A DNA stretch of 64,000 bases from Choristoneura fumiferana (taxonomy: Eukaryota > Arthropoda > Insecta > Lepidoptera > Tortricidae): contig NC_133472.1 of assembly GCF_025370935.1 (NCBI RefSeq), forward strand, positions 6,607,336 to 6,671,335, given 5' to 3'. This document shows, piece after piece, positions 31,680 through 43,040 of the stretch. The notes beneath the pieces are model-generated. The model searched no databases, was not told where the DNA came from, and saw only the letters and a program-made list of their open reading frames with translations. Made by a program: the position numbers and the translations under genes. Each line of letters begins with the position of its first letter. Within the stretch, counting starts at the first letter, position 1.

Positions 31680-32064
31680 TATCACACATTTGCTCTAATC
31701 TACTGTTTCCAGCTGCCAATAACTTAATTATTGTTACTAAAACCGGACTAACCTTATATTAAATCATTACTATGTAAAAATAAAATAGATAACAACTATT
31801 TACTTGTTGGTTCGAATGATATACGAGATTACTATATAGCAAAATAACATTATCAGCAAAAATACTGGGTATTTCATATTAAAATTTTACAATCACAAAA
31901 CCAACCATTCGATATCAAAATACAAATGGAGGAAATGCTTCAACTCTGAAGCAAGCTGAAACGTTGAACTAATATCGAGATTTTTCATTTCATTTAAATT
32001 TCATATTTCAGACCCAGCAGTAGAGGAATTAAGATCCAATAAGTCTGTCAAATAACTTATTCCT

Positions 32065-32725
32065 TTTTTAACCCCCCACGCAAAAAGAGGGGTGTCGTTT
32101 TAAGTTTGACGTTATGTGTATGTGTCTGTGTGTATGTCTGTGGCACCGTAGCTCTTAAACGGGTGAACCGATTTGAATGCTATTTTATAAGGTTCCGTAC
32201 CCCAAAAGGAAAAAACGGAACCCTTATAGGATCACTTTGTATTTATTCCGTCTGTCTATCTGTCAAGAAGGTACCAAGCTGAAATTTATATCAAATACTC
32301 AGGTCTACTGTCCCTTGGAGCTGTGAAAAAATCAAACTTCTAAGCCAACGCAATCAAAAAATACAGCCGTTTATGCTGCAAATTTTCGACACTCGCAAGG
32401 GAATCAAAACCTACAGGGTACTACCCGTGAATTCAGAATCTTGAAATTTGGTACGAAGCAACGTCTTATAGCACAGATAAAGGGAAAAATGCGAAAAGCA
32501 TAAATTTTTAGTTACATCATATAATAAAAAAAATATTTGTACGGAACCCTCGGTGCGCGACTCCGACTCGCACTTGGCCGGTTTCTTCTTATTTGAAAGC
32601 AGGTTTTCTAGCGATGGTTCTTAGGCATGTTTTATCGGAATCGGTTCAGCCGTTTTTGAGATATTGAACTTTGAAGTGACAATGTCGGAGGTTTTCCAAC
32701 TTTCTGTTGGTTAGGATATTTTTAA
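32065..32725 (-). repeat. Family D repeat split by another retroposon
   Basis: Left half: TTAACCCCCCACGCAAAAAG to GAACCGATTTGAATGC. Right half: TATTTGAAAGCAGGTTTTCT to AACTTTCTGTTGGTTAGG. Joined, they make one family D copy in reverse. The break holds the unit at 32187-32588. Confidence 0.85.
32187..32588 (+). mobile_element. GGTTCCGTACC...ACTTGGCCGGTTT retroposon, nested
   Basis: Starts ATAAGGTTCCGTACCCCAAA and ends GCGCGACTCCGACTCGCACTTGGCCGGTTT, a very common lepidopteran repeat end. Contains GGTACCAAGCTGAAATTTAT and an A-rich stretch near its 3' side. Non-coding in this copy. A fragment of the same family is at 61075-61180. Confidence 0.75.
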
Positions 32726-32972
32726 TTAAGTTCGCTGCCTTTCTGCAAACTAGTTCGGTCTAGTGATGTTGCTGTGGCAACTTATTTCACTATTCGTGAA
32801 CTATAACAGCGTCTTTTAGGATGCGATTTCACAGGCTTACTAAAACGGTGACATGCAAAATCGATCAAACACACCTTTGGAAGGATTCGAATCCGAGAGC
32901 TCTGGCTTCATGGCTGTGGTCACCACTAAGGTATGCGATTGTGAAACCAATTAATTTAATTAATGATCAGAC

Positions 32973-33398
32973 AATGAGGGCTATCGCGTATGAATTCGCC
33001 GCTAGAGGCGCTAGTGTAGCGTGAGGTCTCCGAAATGTCAAATCTCATAGTTCTTGGGTGAGCTACGCGGGTTTATTTAAAATTAGAATAATTTTATGAA
33101 TATTTCGCATTACGTGAAATTAATTATGGCAATTCTGCGTTACGGGGCAATGCATGTCTGTGTTTTGAGACAGTTCTGTCTTTCGGAAACTTTTGCCCTC
33201 CCTTTTTTCCAAACAAAACGGGACTACGCAACACTGTGGTTGCTCGATATTTTTATGGTACAGTTTTAAGGTGTATTAAATATGATTTTAATCTAAACTT
33301 TGTTTTCACGCCCGTAATAACAGACTTTGAAAGCCACACTTAAAAACCTCACGCAACAGTGGCGCCATCTAGAAAGACAAAAAACGATAGCCCTCATT
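32973..33398. mobile_element. Family C DNA element
   Basis: AATGAGGGCTATCGCGTATG ... ACGATAGCCCTCATT with matching 14-bp termini. The best-preserved termini of the four copies. Confidence 0.88.
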
Positions 33399-34190
33399 GA
33401 TTAATGCAGCCATTACTTTACGGTGATCTAAATGAACTAGAAACATCTTTTTTCTGTACGAAGATACATTTATTATGTACTGTACCTATAGATTTTCAGC
33501 ATATCAAAATTGATTAGGGATGGCGTATAATCAGCATCGTTCATTCGCTATCGAACTATTCGCATCTGGCCTTTCCAGTTCCCGAGTACAACCCTATCGC
33601 TACAGTTCAGAGTGAATGAGGCAAAATGAGGTGACCTACAAACTGGAGCTCCGGGAGAGTTTATTAAAATATCCCGCTTTGTATCGGAGATTATCTAGCA
33701 AAGTTGCAGCTTGCCTACTGGCCGTATTTAATATAGCCTCAGAGTACCTAAGTTCAGAACAAGTAGTATCCATGCTGATATTTTCAATGCGATACGCTTT
33801 GGATTTGATTTATACTTCGATTCACTGCAGTTGAACGAAAGCACCAAATGTCCATTCTGTAATATAATGATACCACATGTATCTTAACTCTCATTTTTTT
33901 TTCTTAAATTGGTTTTTGTGTTGTTCTTTAACAGTGTTTAATTTAGTTCACGTAAAGAATTATTTGATCAAAGAACGAACCGAACATTTTATAAATGGTA
34001 GTTGTAACATTTTTAGCTCAGTAGGCTGTGCTATACATTTTATTTTGTAAACTTAAATTATCCAAAATCACTTCATGCCATTCGTTCTTTCGTTCATTCA
34101 ATAAATTACATCACTATTCACAAAAACTGGTATCACCGTAACTGTCATTCTAGTGCAGTAAATTAATTGTTGTGGTCAGCGTCGGCCCTG

Positions 34191-34321
34191 CAGGGCTACT
34201 ACGATATTCGAAAATCGTAGTTCGTATCGTACCGTCCCGCCGACGCTTATATTGTTTAATACGAGAGTGAAAGGGACGGTACGATACGAACTTCGATTTT
34301 CTAATTTCGTAGTAATCCTGC
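34191..34321. repeat. Foldback MITE, family B
   Basis: CAGGGCTACTACGATATTCG ... CTAATTTCGTAGTAATCCTG with centre TATATTGTTTAATACGAGAG. Orientation as in 17841-17981. Confidence 0.88.
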
Positions 34322-36256
34322 TGGGATAGTGCAAGAGCGGTCGCTCAAGGCGCCAGATGCAGCAAAGGGCGCCATTTTCCAGTGCAAAATAAAATTATGA
34401 TGTCGCCTTTTGAGAGGCGCGGAAGCGGTGTTGAAAAGCTCGCTCTACCTTGATCAAGGGCTAGAGTCGGCGCTGGTTGAGTTACTTAAATGGAATTGGG
34501 TATGGATGTTGTTTAAGTCCTGGAGGAGGAAATATAAATGTATACTCGTACCCCGGAAAATTGAATACATAGTTTCCGCGGGATAGCGACTGATGAAGCG
34601 ATCTTTTAGTATGAATTGATCTGTTCAGTAACTAAGGAATCTCCGCCCATTGGTTCCGCTCACGCTCTATAGTAAAACCATCTAATAATAACGCAAACCG
34701 AACGCAACCACGTTACCGTTACGTAAACCTGGAAGTTCGGCGTTTCCTCGATATCTCATAACGGGAAGTTTGGGCACCATATACATTCAACCGGCGGAAG
34801 CGGGCGCACAACGAATCTCCAGCTCTATTCATTTTCAAATAAAGAACAAAATGTGTTAAACTTGTCAGTGTTACGTTCGATTTAAATTCGGAACACGGCT
34901 GCTGATTGGTAATATCCGATAAAAATTCGAACCGATTCCTGTTGGATTGTCGTTCGGATTTTGAATTTTTAAATGTTGACACATTTTAAGAAAGATAAAG
35001 GAATATTGTTTATTGATAATACTAGGCCTTTACTGTAAGTAGACAATTATAAAAATGGAACACAGAAATATATTGAAAAGATCAGTAGCAAGTGAGTTAG
35101 CTTCAGCACATGTTGACCGTGCCCGTCAGCAAAGCAAATGAAGAACAAACATGGCTGTGTGGATACCATTTCCCTAGCCCATTCCTAGAGAGCCGAAAAA
35201 AAACCGTAATCAAAACTGTCCATGCGCCGACGAAAAATTGTAATCAGCCAGCCAGCAATCGATTCGAGTCGATAATCGATGTGCCAGGAAATCACATATC
35301 GATGGGTTGACGCCTTTGGAACGTGTCTCATTTAGCGGCATAAGCGTGAAAATCCGAAGATTTCAAAGTAATGTCAACTCTATAAAATCTGAACCGGTGG
35401 GTGGAAAAATTTTAAAAAATTAAGGATGGTAGTAAGTATATCAAACTTTCAAGGAAAAATATAGCGGCCAAGTTTGCTTGAGAATTATTAATAGTTTATG
35501 AGTAAATAGCAGCCTAAGGTATAGAATATACCTAAACTTGGAAGATTCCGTATAAAATACGAAATCCTTAGAAAAATATTACTTAATTTTTTAAAGATAT
35601 CAGATGTTTAAAAAAAAGATGGAAATAAATTACTTTAATGTCGAACTTTAAATGAACATTTTGATCTACCCATCTACCCTATTAAACCACCAGGGTCGTT
35701 CATCCGATGCCGTCGCGCCACGAAAGCTTGCTGTCGCATGCACAATCGACCTTTGATGGCTTCAAGCTAATAGGGCTTTTGTATACATTAGAGGCGATTA
35801 CGAGTACATTGCGGGTTAGAGCTTGCGACTAAACCACCCAATGAACGACTATACACTAGTTTAGCATAGTCCAGCTGAAAGCGCTATGCGCCTTTACACT
35901 ACGTTACCTACCTAAGTAAAAAAAAAAAAAATAATACCAGTTTTAAAAATAGTATTTCTGTTTTGCATGAGTAAATTGGTGGTAACCCATGGATTTGCGG
36001 TTTTTTACAGTGATATTAATGGCTCAATTTTGAAAATCAGATTTCATAAGATTTTTAAAAGTTCTCAATATGTCCCTGTCTTAGCCTTGCATTATTTGTC
36101 TGCATTATTTTATGCGAAAATTCGGCGACTCGTTTGCAGATTACCGACTTTATATTATGAACATGACCGTATGTTTGTAGATGAGTTACTGAATTTATGC
36201 TGGAACTGTTTTAGTCCACGTGAAGCTCATAGAAAATACAAGGCAGTTGACTTACA

Positions 36257-36448
36257 GTGCCCTTAGTGCAAGTTTTCGGTTACAAAATACGTCTCGATCG
36301 CGTTCGCGTTAAAATCTCAATTTGTATGCAAACACTAACAGCGCCTCTAGCGGAACGTTTGCGATGTCCGTGTTTGCATACAAATTGAGATTTTAACGCG
36401 AACGCTATCGAGACGTATTTTGTAACCGAAAACTTACACTAAGGGCAC
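36257..36448. repeat. Foldback MITE, about 80-bp arms
   Basis: Left GTGCCCTTAGTGCAAGTTTT, GTTACAAAATACGTCTCGAT, GCGTTAAAATCTCAATTTGT; the right arm is the complement, ending ACTAAGGGCAC. The loop includes GCGCCTCTAGCGG. Arms differ at only a few positions. Family found once in this window. Confidence 0.9.
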
Positions 36449-36499
36449 AGTTAGAGAACATAGAATATTCGCAAAACGTGTTTGTAAAAAACGAAAACC

Positions 36500-36593
36500 A
36501 ATGTTTAAATATCAAATTTCATCCAAATCAGAAGGAATAACAAACAAACACACACATACTTAATCAGAGACTTTCGCATTGATAATATACATA
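36500..36593 (-). mobile_element. Helitron 5' fragment
   Basis: AAATATCAAATTTCATCCAA, the AAC(AAAC)n/ACAC stretch and TTTCGCATTGATAATATACATAGGA match reversed Helitron 5' ends. Confidence 0.6.
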
Positions 36594-37140
36594 GGATAAT
36601 AGAACTAGCCACGCATCCCTGCTTCGCGCGGGTGTAGTTTTGGAGAGTGGGATGCGAAAAATGTGAAGTGCCTTCGATTTCAGGTTTTCTTTATATGTCC
36701 ACATTTTTCTTTTTTCAAAATTGCACCAGCTTTTAGCGTTTGGGCTCATTTTACCACTCTACGCTATGTTCCTTTATTTTACTGTGACAGATAACTGTGA
36801 TTCCGTCTTTGTTTATTTAGTTCGATTAACAAGAGACTGTAACACATACCTGTCGCATAAGATAACCACGAATTACATAAACAGAAAATGGCGGGACAGT
36901 GGGTTGGTGACGCGATTAAAGTTCTTTGACTGTACGTCTTTCTCCTCGTTTTTTTTAAGTCCCGTATGGTAAGGCTATGTTTTTGCTTGTATTTTCTTAA
37001 CAGCATCAATATTAAAATATTCATACATAATTAATTAAAATGTCCAAAGAAAGATAGATAAAAGTAAGTACATTCGCATTTGAAGTGCGCAAAAAAAGTT
37101 ATTTTAAATTCGCATTGCGGCTTATAAAAGTTAAATACAT

Positions 37141-37291
37141 GGGCCTATTTCACAATCATTGATTAAGTTTACATGACAGATACGAGTAAATGTGATGTCG
37201 TCTCTGTTTATTTGTAAAAAACAGACAGAGAAGGCACCACAGATTCTATCACATCGATTTCTATTTATCAATGAGCAGTGTAACGGACACT
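37141..37291. repeat. Foldback MITE, family A, diverged
   Basis: GGGCCTATTTCACAATCATTG, TGTGATGTCGTCTCTGTTTATTTG and CAGAGAAGGCACCACAG keep the family A plan with many mismatches. Confidence 0.65.
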
Positions 37292-37542
37292 AAGTATAAA
37301 GAAAGTTTGCTCTGTACAAGGATATAGGATGGAAGAGAGCATAGTCCTTTGTTACTAGTCCTAGTGTATTCCTTTGTACTAAGGAACTTTGTAATAAATG
37401 TCTCTACCCATTACACCGTATGATGCCATGACCGTATTAGGAGCGTGTCAGGAGCGGAATGTCAAGCGCATACATGAAACAACGGCGACGGTTGGTTACA
37501 AAATGTGCTAGTGGACATAGTGTAATACTTTTCGATACAAAA

Positions 37543-37588
37543 TAGTACATTGTGTCTTAAGGGCGGTAAATAAGGAATTACGAACGAG
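37543..37588. repeat. 46-bp repeat, copy 2
   Basis: Identical to 29154-29199, same orientation. Confidence 0.85.
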
Positions 37589-37689
37589 TCTCAAAAACTA
37601 TTTTTTTCAAAAATTGCCGATACCGCTGACTGCGCTCTTTCCTGGTTACTGTCTGGAAAAGGTTTTTATGGAAGAAAATACAGAAAAAA

Positions 37690-37726
37690 TACAACGGGGG
37701 CGAAGCCGCGGGCAACAGCTATGTTT
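37690..37726 (+). mobile_element. Helitron 3' end remnant
   Basis: GGGGCGAAGCCGCGGGCAACAGCTA is a Lep1-like tail; the terminal AG|T is interrupted by the family E sequence that follows at once. Confidence 0.55.
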
Positions 37727-37996
37727 TATAAATTAAAACTTCACAATGCCTGTTATCGAATAGAGAAACAATTTTTAAGCTATCTTTACAAATAACAAAG
37801 TTATAAAGGTTTGAAATTCAAGATTAGACAGAGAAAGATATACTTGCATGTGACGTCACACGCAAGTAGCGCCACAGGTCCGTACATAGATTATTCAAAA
37901 ATTATTATAAATTCCATTTCCAACATATATTTTCATATTAATATATAAGAAATGGCAAAATTGGCAAATTCCGGAATTGTCAAACACCGTATTGTC
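37727..37996. mobile_element. TIR element family E, left end missing
   Basis: ATAAATTAAAACTTCACAAT to GGAATTGTCAAACACCGTATT. Retains the internal TGACGTCACACGCAAGTA palindrome. The left TIR is lost at the junction with the Helitron tail. Confidence 0.8.
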
Positions 37997-38317
37997 GGAT
38001 CTAACGGATTACTCCTCGGGTAGGCTACTTTACTATAATATAATTGGGTAACAGGAGACCTTGATAAATCAGTTCCTGACATTTTTTTAGATAAATTATC
38101 TGATTTAACAACCGATTTGTTTACAAACAATCGACTTTCACTCTGTCAATTTGATTAGCAATATGACACCCACTCGTTAAATGCATTAAGGCTACGCACA
38201 CACTTAGTGGTATCGCGTGGTTTTCATTATTGTACAGTCAAAGGTATAAATATCTATACAGCCATAGCGTCAAATATATGTCCTATACATCCACCTTATG
38301 GTATGGTTAGTAGCAAA

Positions 38318-38600
38318 CATTTTGCAGGTGGTAGGATCTTGTGCAAGGTCCGCCCGGATTGCTACCGCCATCTTGCTCACTAATCCTGCCGTGAAGCAAC
38401 AGTGCTTGCACTGTTGTGTTTCGGCGTGGAGCGTAAGACAGCCGGTGAAATTACTGGCACTTGAGGTATCCCATCTTAGGCCTCTAGGTTGGCAACGCAT
38501 CTGCAATCCCCCTGGTGTTGCAGGCGTCTACGGGTGGTGGTGATCGTGATCTCTTACCATCAGGAGACCCACGTGCTCGTTTTCCATCCAGTCGAATAAA
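38318..38600 (-). mobile_element. SINE-4-like retroposon, fuller copy
   Basis: Reverse of 10171-10396: TTTTGCAGGTGGTAGGATCT ... CATCCAGTCGAATAAAAAA, including the CCCGGATTGCTACCGCCATC segment missing from the 10-kb copy. Surrounding pieces (about 38245-38290 and 38615-38660) are inverted relatives of each other, so it may have inserted into another element. Confidence 0.75.
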
Positions 38601-38878
38601 AAAAAGGTATATAGATATTTTTGACGTCTTGGTAACGTATATATATCAATGCCCTTGGCTGTACCTACTACCGTTTACCTGTGGTTTCGTTAGTGTAAAC
38701 TATTAATCGTGGGCATGAAAATTAAAGGAATTCTCCCGGAAATTCATTAAAATCCTGGAACTGAATGATTGGAACGAGTGTCTGTGGAGGAACGAATGGT
38801 TTACAAATATGCCAAAACTGGTAGTGGGTCAAATTTAGTTTCCATACTAACTAATATACCTACTAACAGGGCAAATGA

Positions 38879-38995
38879 AATCATCATCATCATCATCATC
38901 AGCCTACAGCAGTCCACTGCTGGACATAGGGCTCTTGTCTTCAGCCCCTTGCATCCATCCGCCGCCAGCGATCCTCTTAAGGTCATCCGTCCACC
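38879..38995 (-). pseudogene. LINE 3' tail with (CAT)n
   Basis: (ATC)n at 38881-38899, then CAGCCTACAGCAGTCCACTG and GGACATAGGGCTCTTG, the reverse of the LINE ORF2 end seen at 46497-46745, then TCCGCCGCCAGCGATCC. Very short and diverged. Confidence 0.65.
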
Positions 38996-39494
38996 GAAAT
39001 AAAAGCCAAATGAAAAATCAAATAAAAAATGAAATAAAAGCTTGAAAATGCGAAATCGAACGGAATAAAAATGACGATAGAGAGAGAGAATGAGATGATA
39101 GAGATGGCATCATAGATATTTTCTGTGAAGCCACGGGTAGTCTAGTTATTTATAAGTAGAGCTTGTGTGTGGGTTCTAGCGCTGTAAAGCGTTTTAAAGA
39201 AATTACAAAGAGACTAGCCGACGTCAAAGGGGGTAAAGCTGGCAGCTTTATCAGACAAAGAACAAACATAGCTGTTCAAAGATAAAGAGGGAACGCTGCC
39301 AGTACCTTCGGAGCCTTGCTCAAGCAATCTTCTTTTTTTAATGAATCTAGCTACTTCTATTTTGCTAATAGTAGTGCAAAGCATACAGACCTGATAATAC
39401 ATGTATTGTCGTGAGATATTAGCAATTTGTCATTAGTAAACCACGGAAATAAAATTAAAATTACAATTTCAATGTCAAAGGGGATTGATATTTC

Positions 39495-39560
39495 GACTAT
39501 ACTTCTTTTTTGTAGCATTAGAAAGAGGGTAAGCGATCTTGACGTGTCTTATTTACTCAA
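39495..39560 (+). repeat. Repeat with TAGCATTAGAAAGAGGGTAAGC motif
   Basis: ACTTCTTTTTTGTAGCATTA and GAAAGAGGGTAAGCGATCTTG match the reverse complement of about 48795-48860. Confidence 0.6.
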
Positions 39561-40677
39561 AAACACTTTTAAAAATAAGTCACAGCAAATTAATCATTTC
39601 CATTACTTTTTAGTAGAAAAAACACATATTTTCATTATTATTGCTCACAAGGACGATGATTAGAAAGAAATTAAAGATTAGTCCTCTACCTTCTTACCTC
39701 TAAATAAATTCAAGTCATTTAAGATTACATTGAATGATTGTAAATGAGTTGTTCCCATTAAAACGTTTTTTTTTTCATGTCTCCTCGGATAGATCTTAAA
39801 ACACTACACATACAGCCTTAGTCTAAGGCGCATAACGCACTGTGTATTTATACTTTGTTTGGATAGGTATTTAACTAAATGTAAACAAACTTCAGCTGCC
39901 AGATTTGGTACAATCAAGGATTTTAAACATTTTACTTTTCTATGATTATTGCAATACAAACTAGACTAGTGCATTTCAATACAGAAATGTAAATGTTTAG
40001 ATAGTTTAATTACTATTTCAATATTTAAGACACCAATTGACATTGTTTTGTTTACACTTAAATAACTATACAAACCAAGTATACTCGTAGTCTTGGCAGC
40101 ACTCGCTCCAACTCCCTTATTTCCGTGGTCAACTTTAGGACATAGAACTGGTTTTAAACATTTGTACAGGCTTTAGATATGAAGATAAGAGTTGGAATAC
40201 TTGGAATGCCGTGTTGGTTAAGCAATGTGAGATAGGTTGAGCCTAGATAGCATTATTCCGCGGGATCGATGTTTGGTACGCGGGGGTTAGGAAGGGGGGT
40301 TGTCAGCTGTAACGTCTGACTCGTCTGTTCCATGCTGTTACATAACGTTTGCTCTTAGAGACGTCAAGTAAAGCTGAACTATAAGCTGATGATGAGTAAA
40401 GGGCGGATGATGGGTGCAATATGGTGATGTAAGCATAAGATGGATAAGACTTTTATCAAACTTCGATTAATTATTTTGTATAAACATGTATAGAAATTTG
40501 AGTGAAGGTGACGTTCTTAATAATGGTGAAGTATCACTCTACGAATACGCACCTTGTTACATCTGTAGATTTAAAGAGGTTATATCGAAAAAAAAAACGA
40601 TTATTTCCTACAGCAATAAAATGATCTAACTATTTTTCAATTAACTTTGTTCACTTTTTTAACCAATAGTAGTCATA

Positions 40678-41045
40678 GATTAGATTAGATTAGATTTATT
40701 TATTACCTTTTGAAAAAATACATTATAAACACATGTCAGTTAATTACAAGCAATTCAGAAGAGGATCGACAGATGTATACTTAAAATAAATCTTATTACA
40801 AAAATTGTCAGCCAGAATAAAAAAAAATGAATTTGAATGTCAAATTAGAATTCAATTCAATAACAATAATTAAAAGCAAAACAAGAATATACTTAAATCT
40901 AAGTCAAATTTATGCAATAGGAACAAATATCATATCCATATTACGTATATCGTTCGACATGATTTTGACGTAAATTGCACCCGTCATCCGCCCATTAGAA
41001 GAGGCCGAATTGAATAAAGATAATTTGACTCTGACTTTGAATCGT
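40678..41045 (+). mobile_element. LINE-like 3' region with TTTGACTCTGACTTTG tail
   Basis: Begins with (AGATT)n and TAGATTTATTTATTACC; ends GAATAAAGATAATTTGACTCTGACTTTGA. A (TTTGACT)n tail with an upstream AATAAA-like signal is typical of insect LINE ends. No coding sequence left. A reverse relative of the tail is at 58515-58560. Confidence 0.5.
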
Positions 41046-41374
41046 CTAGCCGAGAGGGGTCAACACGATCATTTTCACGCTTGTCACTCTTTCTACCTTG
41101 TTGAATAAAGGAGTCAAAACAGCACAGGATACAGCACGCGTTAGCCGTACAGTGTTACCGGTACAATGGAATCGAGTCTGTTTATAAAACATTCCTGAAA
41201 ACACCCTGCTATAGCGGAATACGGAATTTATAAACTAAAATGATAAACTAAAAAGTGTTTTTAAGGCACGAGTGCACTACGAGTATGTTACATAGTTTTC
41301 ATATTATACTTATTGCATAAAGGTGCTGATATACAATTGAGCATTAACTTGTAATGAGCATTCTAGCGAATTTT

Positions 41375-41750
41375 AGAGCGTTTTCACATTATCCGATCCG
41401 ATATCGGTATCGGATGACGATGGATGATACCCGATAACCGACACGATGTGCTGTTTTCACATATTTCCGTCAAAATCGTTCCGATAAGGCCGGCTCAAAA
41501 TGGCCGCCACGCATCGGGCCCTGCGTACACTGAGTCAATTTTCGTGTAGATACACGCATAGTCGCATACAAACATTATCGTCCGACAGCCCACGGGTGTC
41601 CGATGGTGCCGCAAACATATCGGTGTCGGCTCCGTTAACCGATATCAGGCCGGATGTGAAAGACAGGTACACATTTCATACATTTTTCTTGCCCCGATAT
41701 CGTATCGGCGTCCGATACCGATATCGGATCGGACAATGTGAAAACTCTCT
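41375..41750. mobile_element. TIR element built on CCGATATCGG repeats
   Basis: Ends AGAGCGTTTTCACATTATCC and GGACAATGTGAAAACTCTCT. Many CGATATCGG and TCCGATACCG units lie inside both arms and in the centre (TATCGGTGTCGG, ACCGATATCAGG). Overlapping frames on either strand are repeat-derived. Confidence 0.83.
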
Positions 41751-41776
41751 TACGTTGTAAAGTCAACAAAATGAAC

Positions 41777-41846
41777 AGGGGGGCTACTACAAAATTCGAA
41801 ATTCGAATTTCGTATCGCATCCTTCTCACTTTCGTATTATATAAGC
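41777..41846. repeat. Family B, left half only
   Basis: GGGGGGCTACTACAAAATTC ... CTTCTCACTTTCGTATTATATAAG; the right arm is missing. Confidence 0.75.
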
Positions 41847-41866
41847 CTAATTTATTTATTTATTAA

Positions 41867-42057
41867 CTAGCTTTTGCCTGAAAAGCTTTTGAACTGTGCA
41901 TTTTTCCTGGATAAAAAAGCCTATGTCACTCTCTGGCCCATAAACTATCTCTATGCCAAAAATCACGTCAATCCGTCGCTCCGTTTCGACGTGAAGAACG
42001 GACAAACATACAAACAGACAAACACACAAACTTTCACATTTATAATATTAGTATGGA
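41867..42057 (-). mobile_element. Complete Lep1-like Helitron, minus strand
   Basis: A|CTAGCTTTTGCCTGAAAAGC ... TTTATAATATTAGTATGGA|T. The core CTCTGGCCCATAAACTATC is the reverse of 25040-25258. Confidence 0.88.
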
Positions 42058-42489
42058 TAAGACACTTGCGTATGCATTCCCCTACGAACGTGTGCATCTA
42101 GCCAACGCTTAGACAATGTATGTCAAGTGTGTATGCAAAAGGCAAGGCCAAAGTGAGTAATGCGTAGAATATGCGATTGTATGGACCGCCTTCTGTGCCC
42201 TGTGACCCCAAAAGGTATTGAGATGTCACTTCATACAGTCAAGTCAAGAACTAGTCAAAAATATGTTACCACTATGTTACTACGCCGGAATACTCTGTGA
42301 TACAGTCAACAGTATCAATATCCGACACAAATATTGCATAGTTAAAAAAAAAAAAACTTAATAAATAAATAAATAATAATAGTTATATACTTATATAGCA
42401 TACGTTTGTGTTTCAAGTTTTAAGTCCCACATGGTTTGAAAGTAAAGTAAATACCCATTATGCGTCTAAGATTCCTACCGCAGCGAACA

Positions 42490-42720
42490 AAAGAGCTGAT
42501 GATCTCGAAACGGCTGAATCGATTTTGATAAAACATGTCTAAGAACCATCGCCAGGAAACCTGCTCACAAATAAAAAAAACCGCATTCAAATCGGTTCAC
42601 CTGTTTAAGAGCTACGGTGCTACTCACAGACACACAGACAGACAGCACACACACACACACACAGAGACACACATAGCGGTCAAACTTATAACACCCCTCT
42701 TTTTGCGTTGGGGGTTAAAA
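42490..42720 (+). repeat. Family D repeat
   Basis: ATCTCGAAACGGCTGAATCG ... GCGGTCAAACTTATAACACC, CTTTTTGCGTTGGGGGTTAAAA. Contains an (AC)n stretch. Confidence 0.85.
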
Positions 42721-43040
42721 AATATCTGATACGACTCTATTTCTAGGGCCGGTAAAAAGTGTGTCAGATATTTTTGGACGCTCCGTTATGGCAAATGTTA
42801 AGTCAGGTGACTGTACAGTCGAGGAAACTGAATCACGATCCAGGATGAGCCTTTTCATTACTAATTAACTTCGCTGTGATTTCTTTGGCAAATGTATATT
42901 ATATAGTATGTCAATATGGCATCAGTAGCCTTTGTGCCGCCCTAAGCTGGTACGCATTCAGTTTCTTTGACTGTACAGACTTGGATAGACTAGGTTGGAA
43001 AACAATGCAATAGTGTACAGTCAAAAAAAAGTCAGTTTTT

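Larger units (their letters stand above)
30476..41374. other. Unassigned sequence between repeats, 30-41 kb
   Basis: Stretches 30476-31053, 31680-32064, 32726-32972, 33399-34190, 34322-36256, 36594-37140, 37292-37542, 37997-38317, 38996-39494, 39561-40677 and 41046-41374. If the exon at 29496 belongs to the gene at 54 kb, this is intron. A frame of 99 residues at 35967-36266 (+) and one of 72 at 33616-33834 (+) lack recognisable motifs and are not called. Confidence 0.5.

Noticed and set aside
26345..33024. Repeated short peptide MRAIAYEFAARGASVA at 26.3 and 33.0 kb
   Set aside because: The identical peptide arises because both lie in the left end of family C elements; it is non-coding TIR sequence.
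35967..36266. Plus-strand frame of 99 codons
   Set aside because: Ends inside the foldback element at 36257, has no recognisable motif and lies in AT-rich sequence; chance frame most likely.
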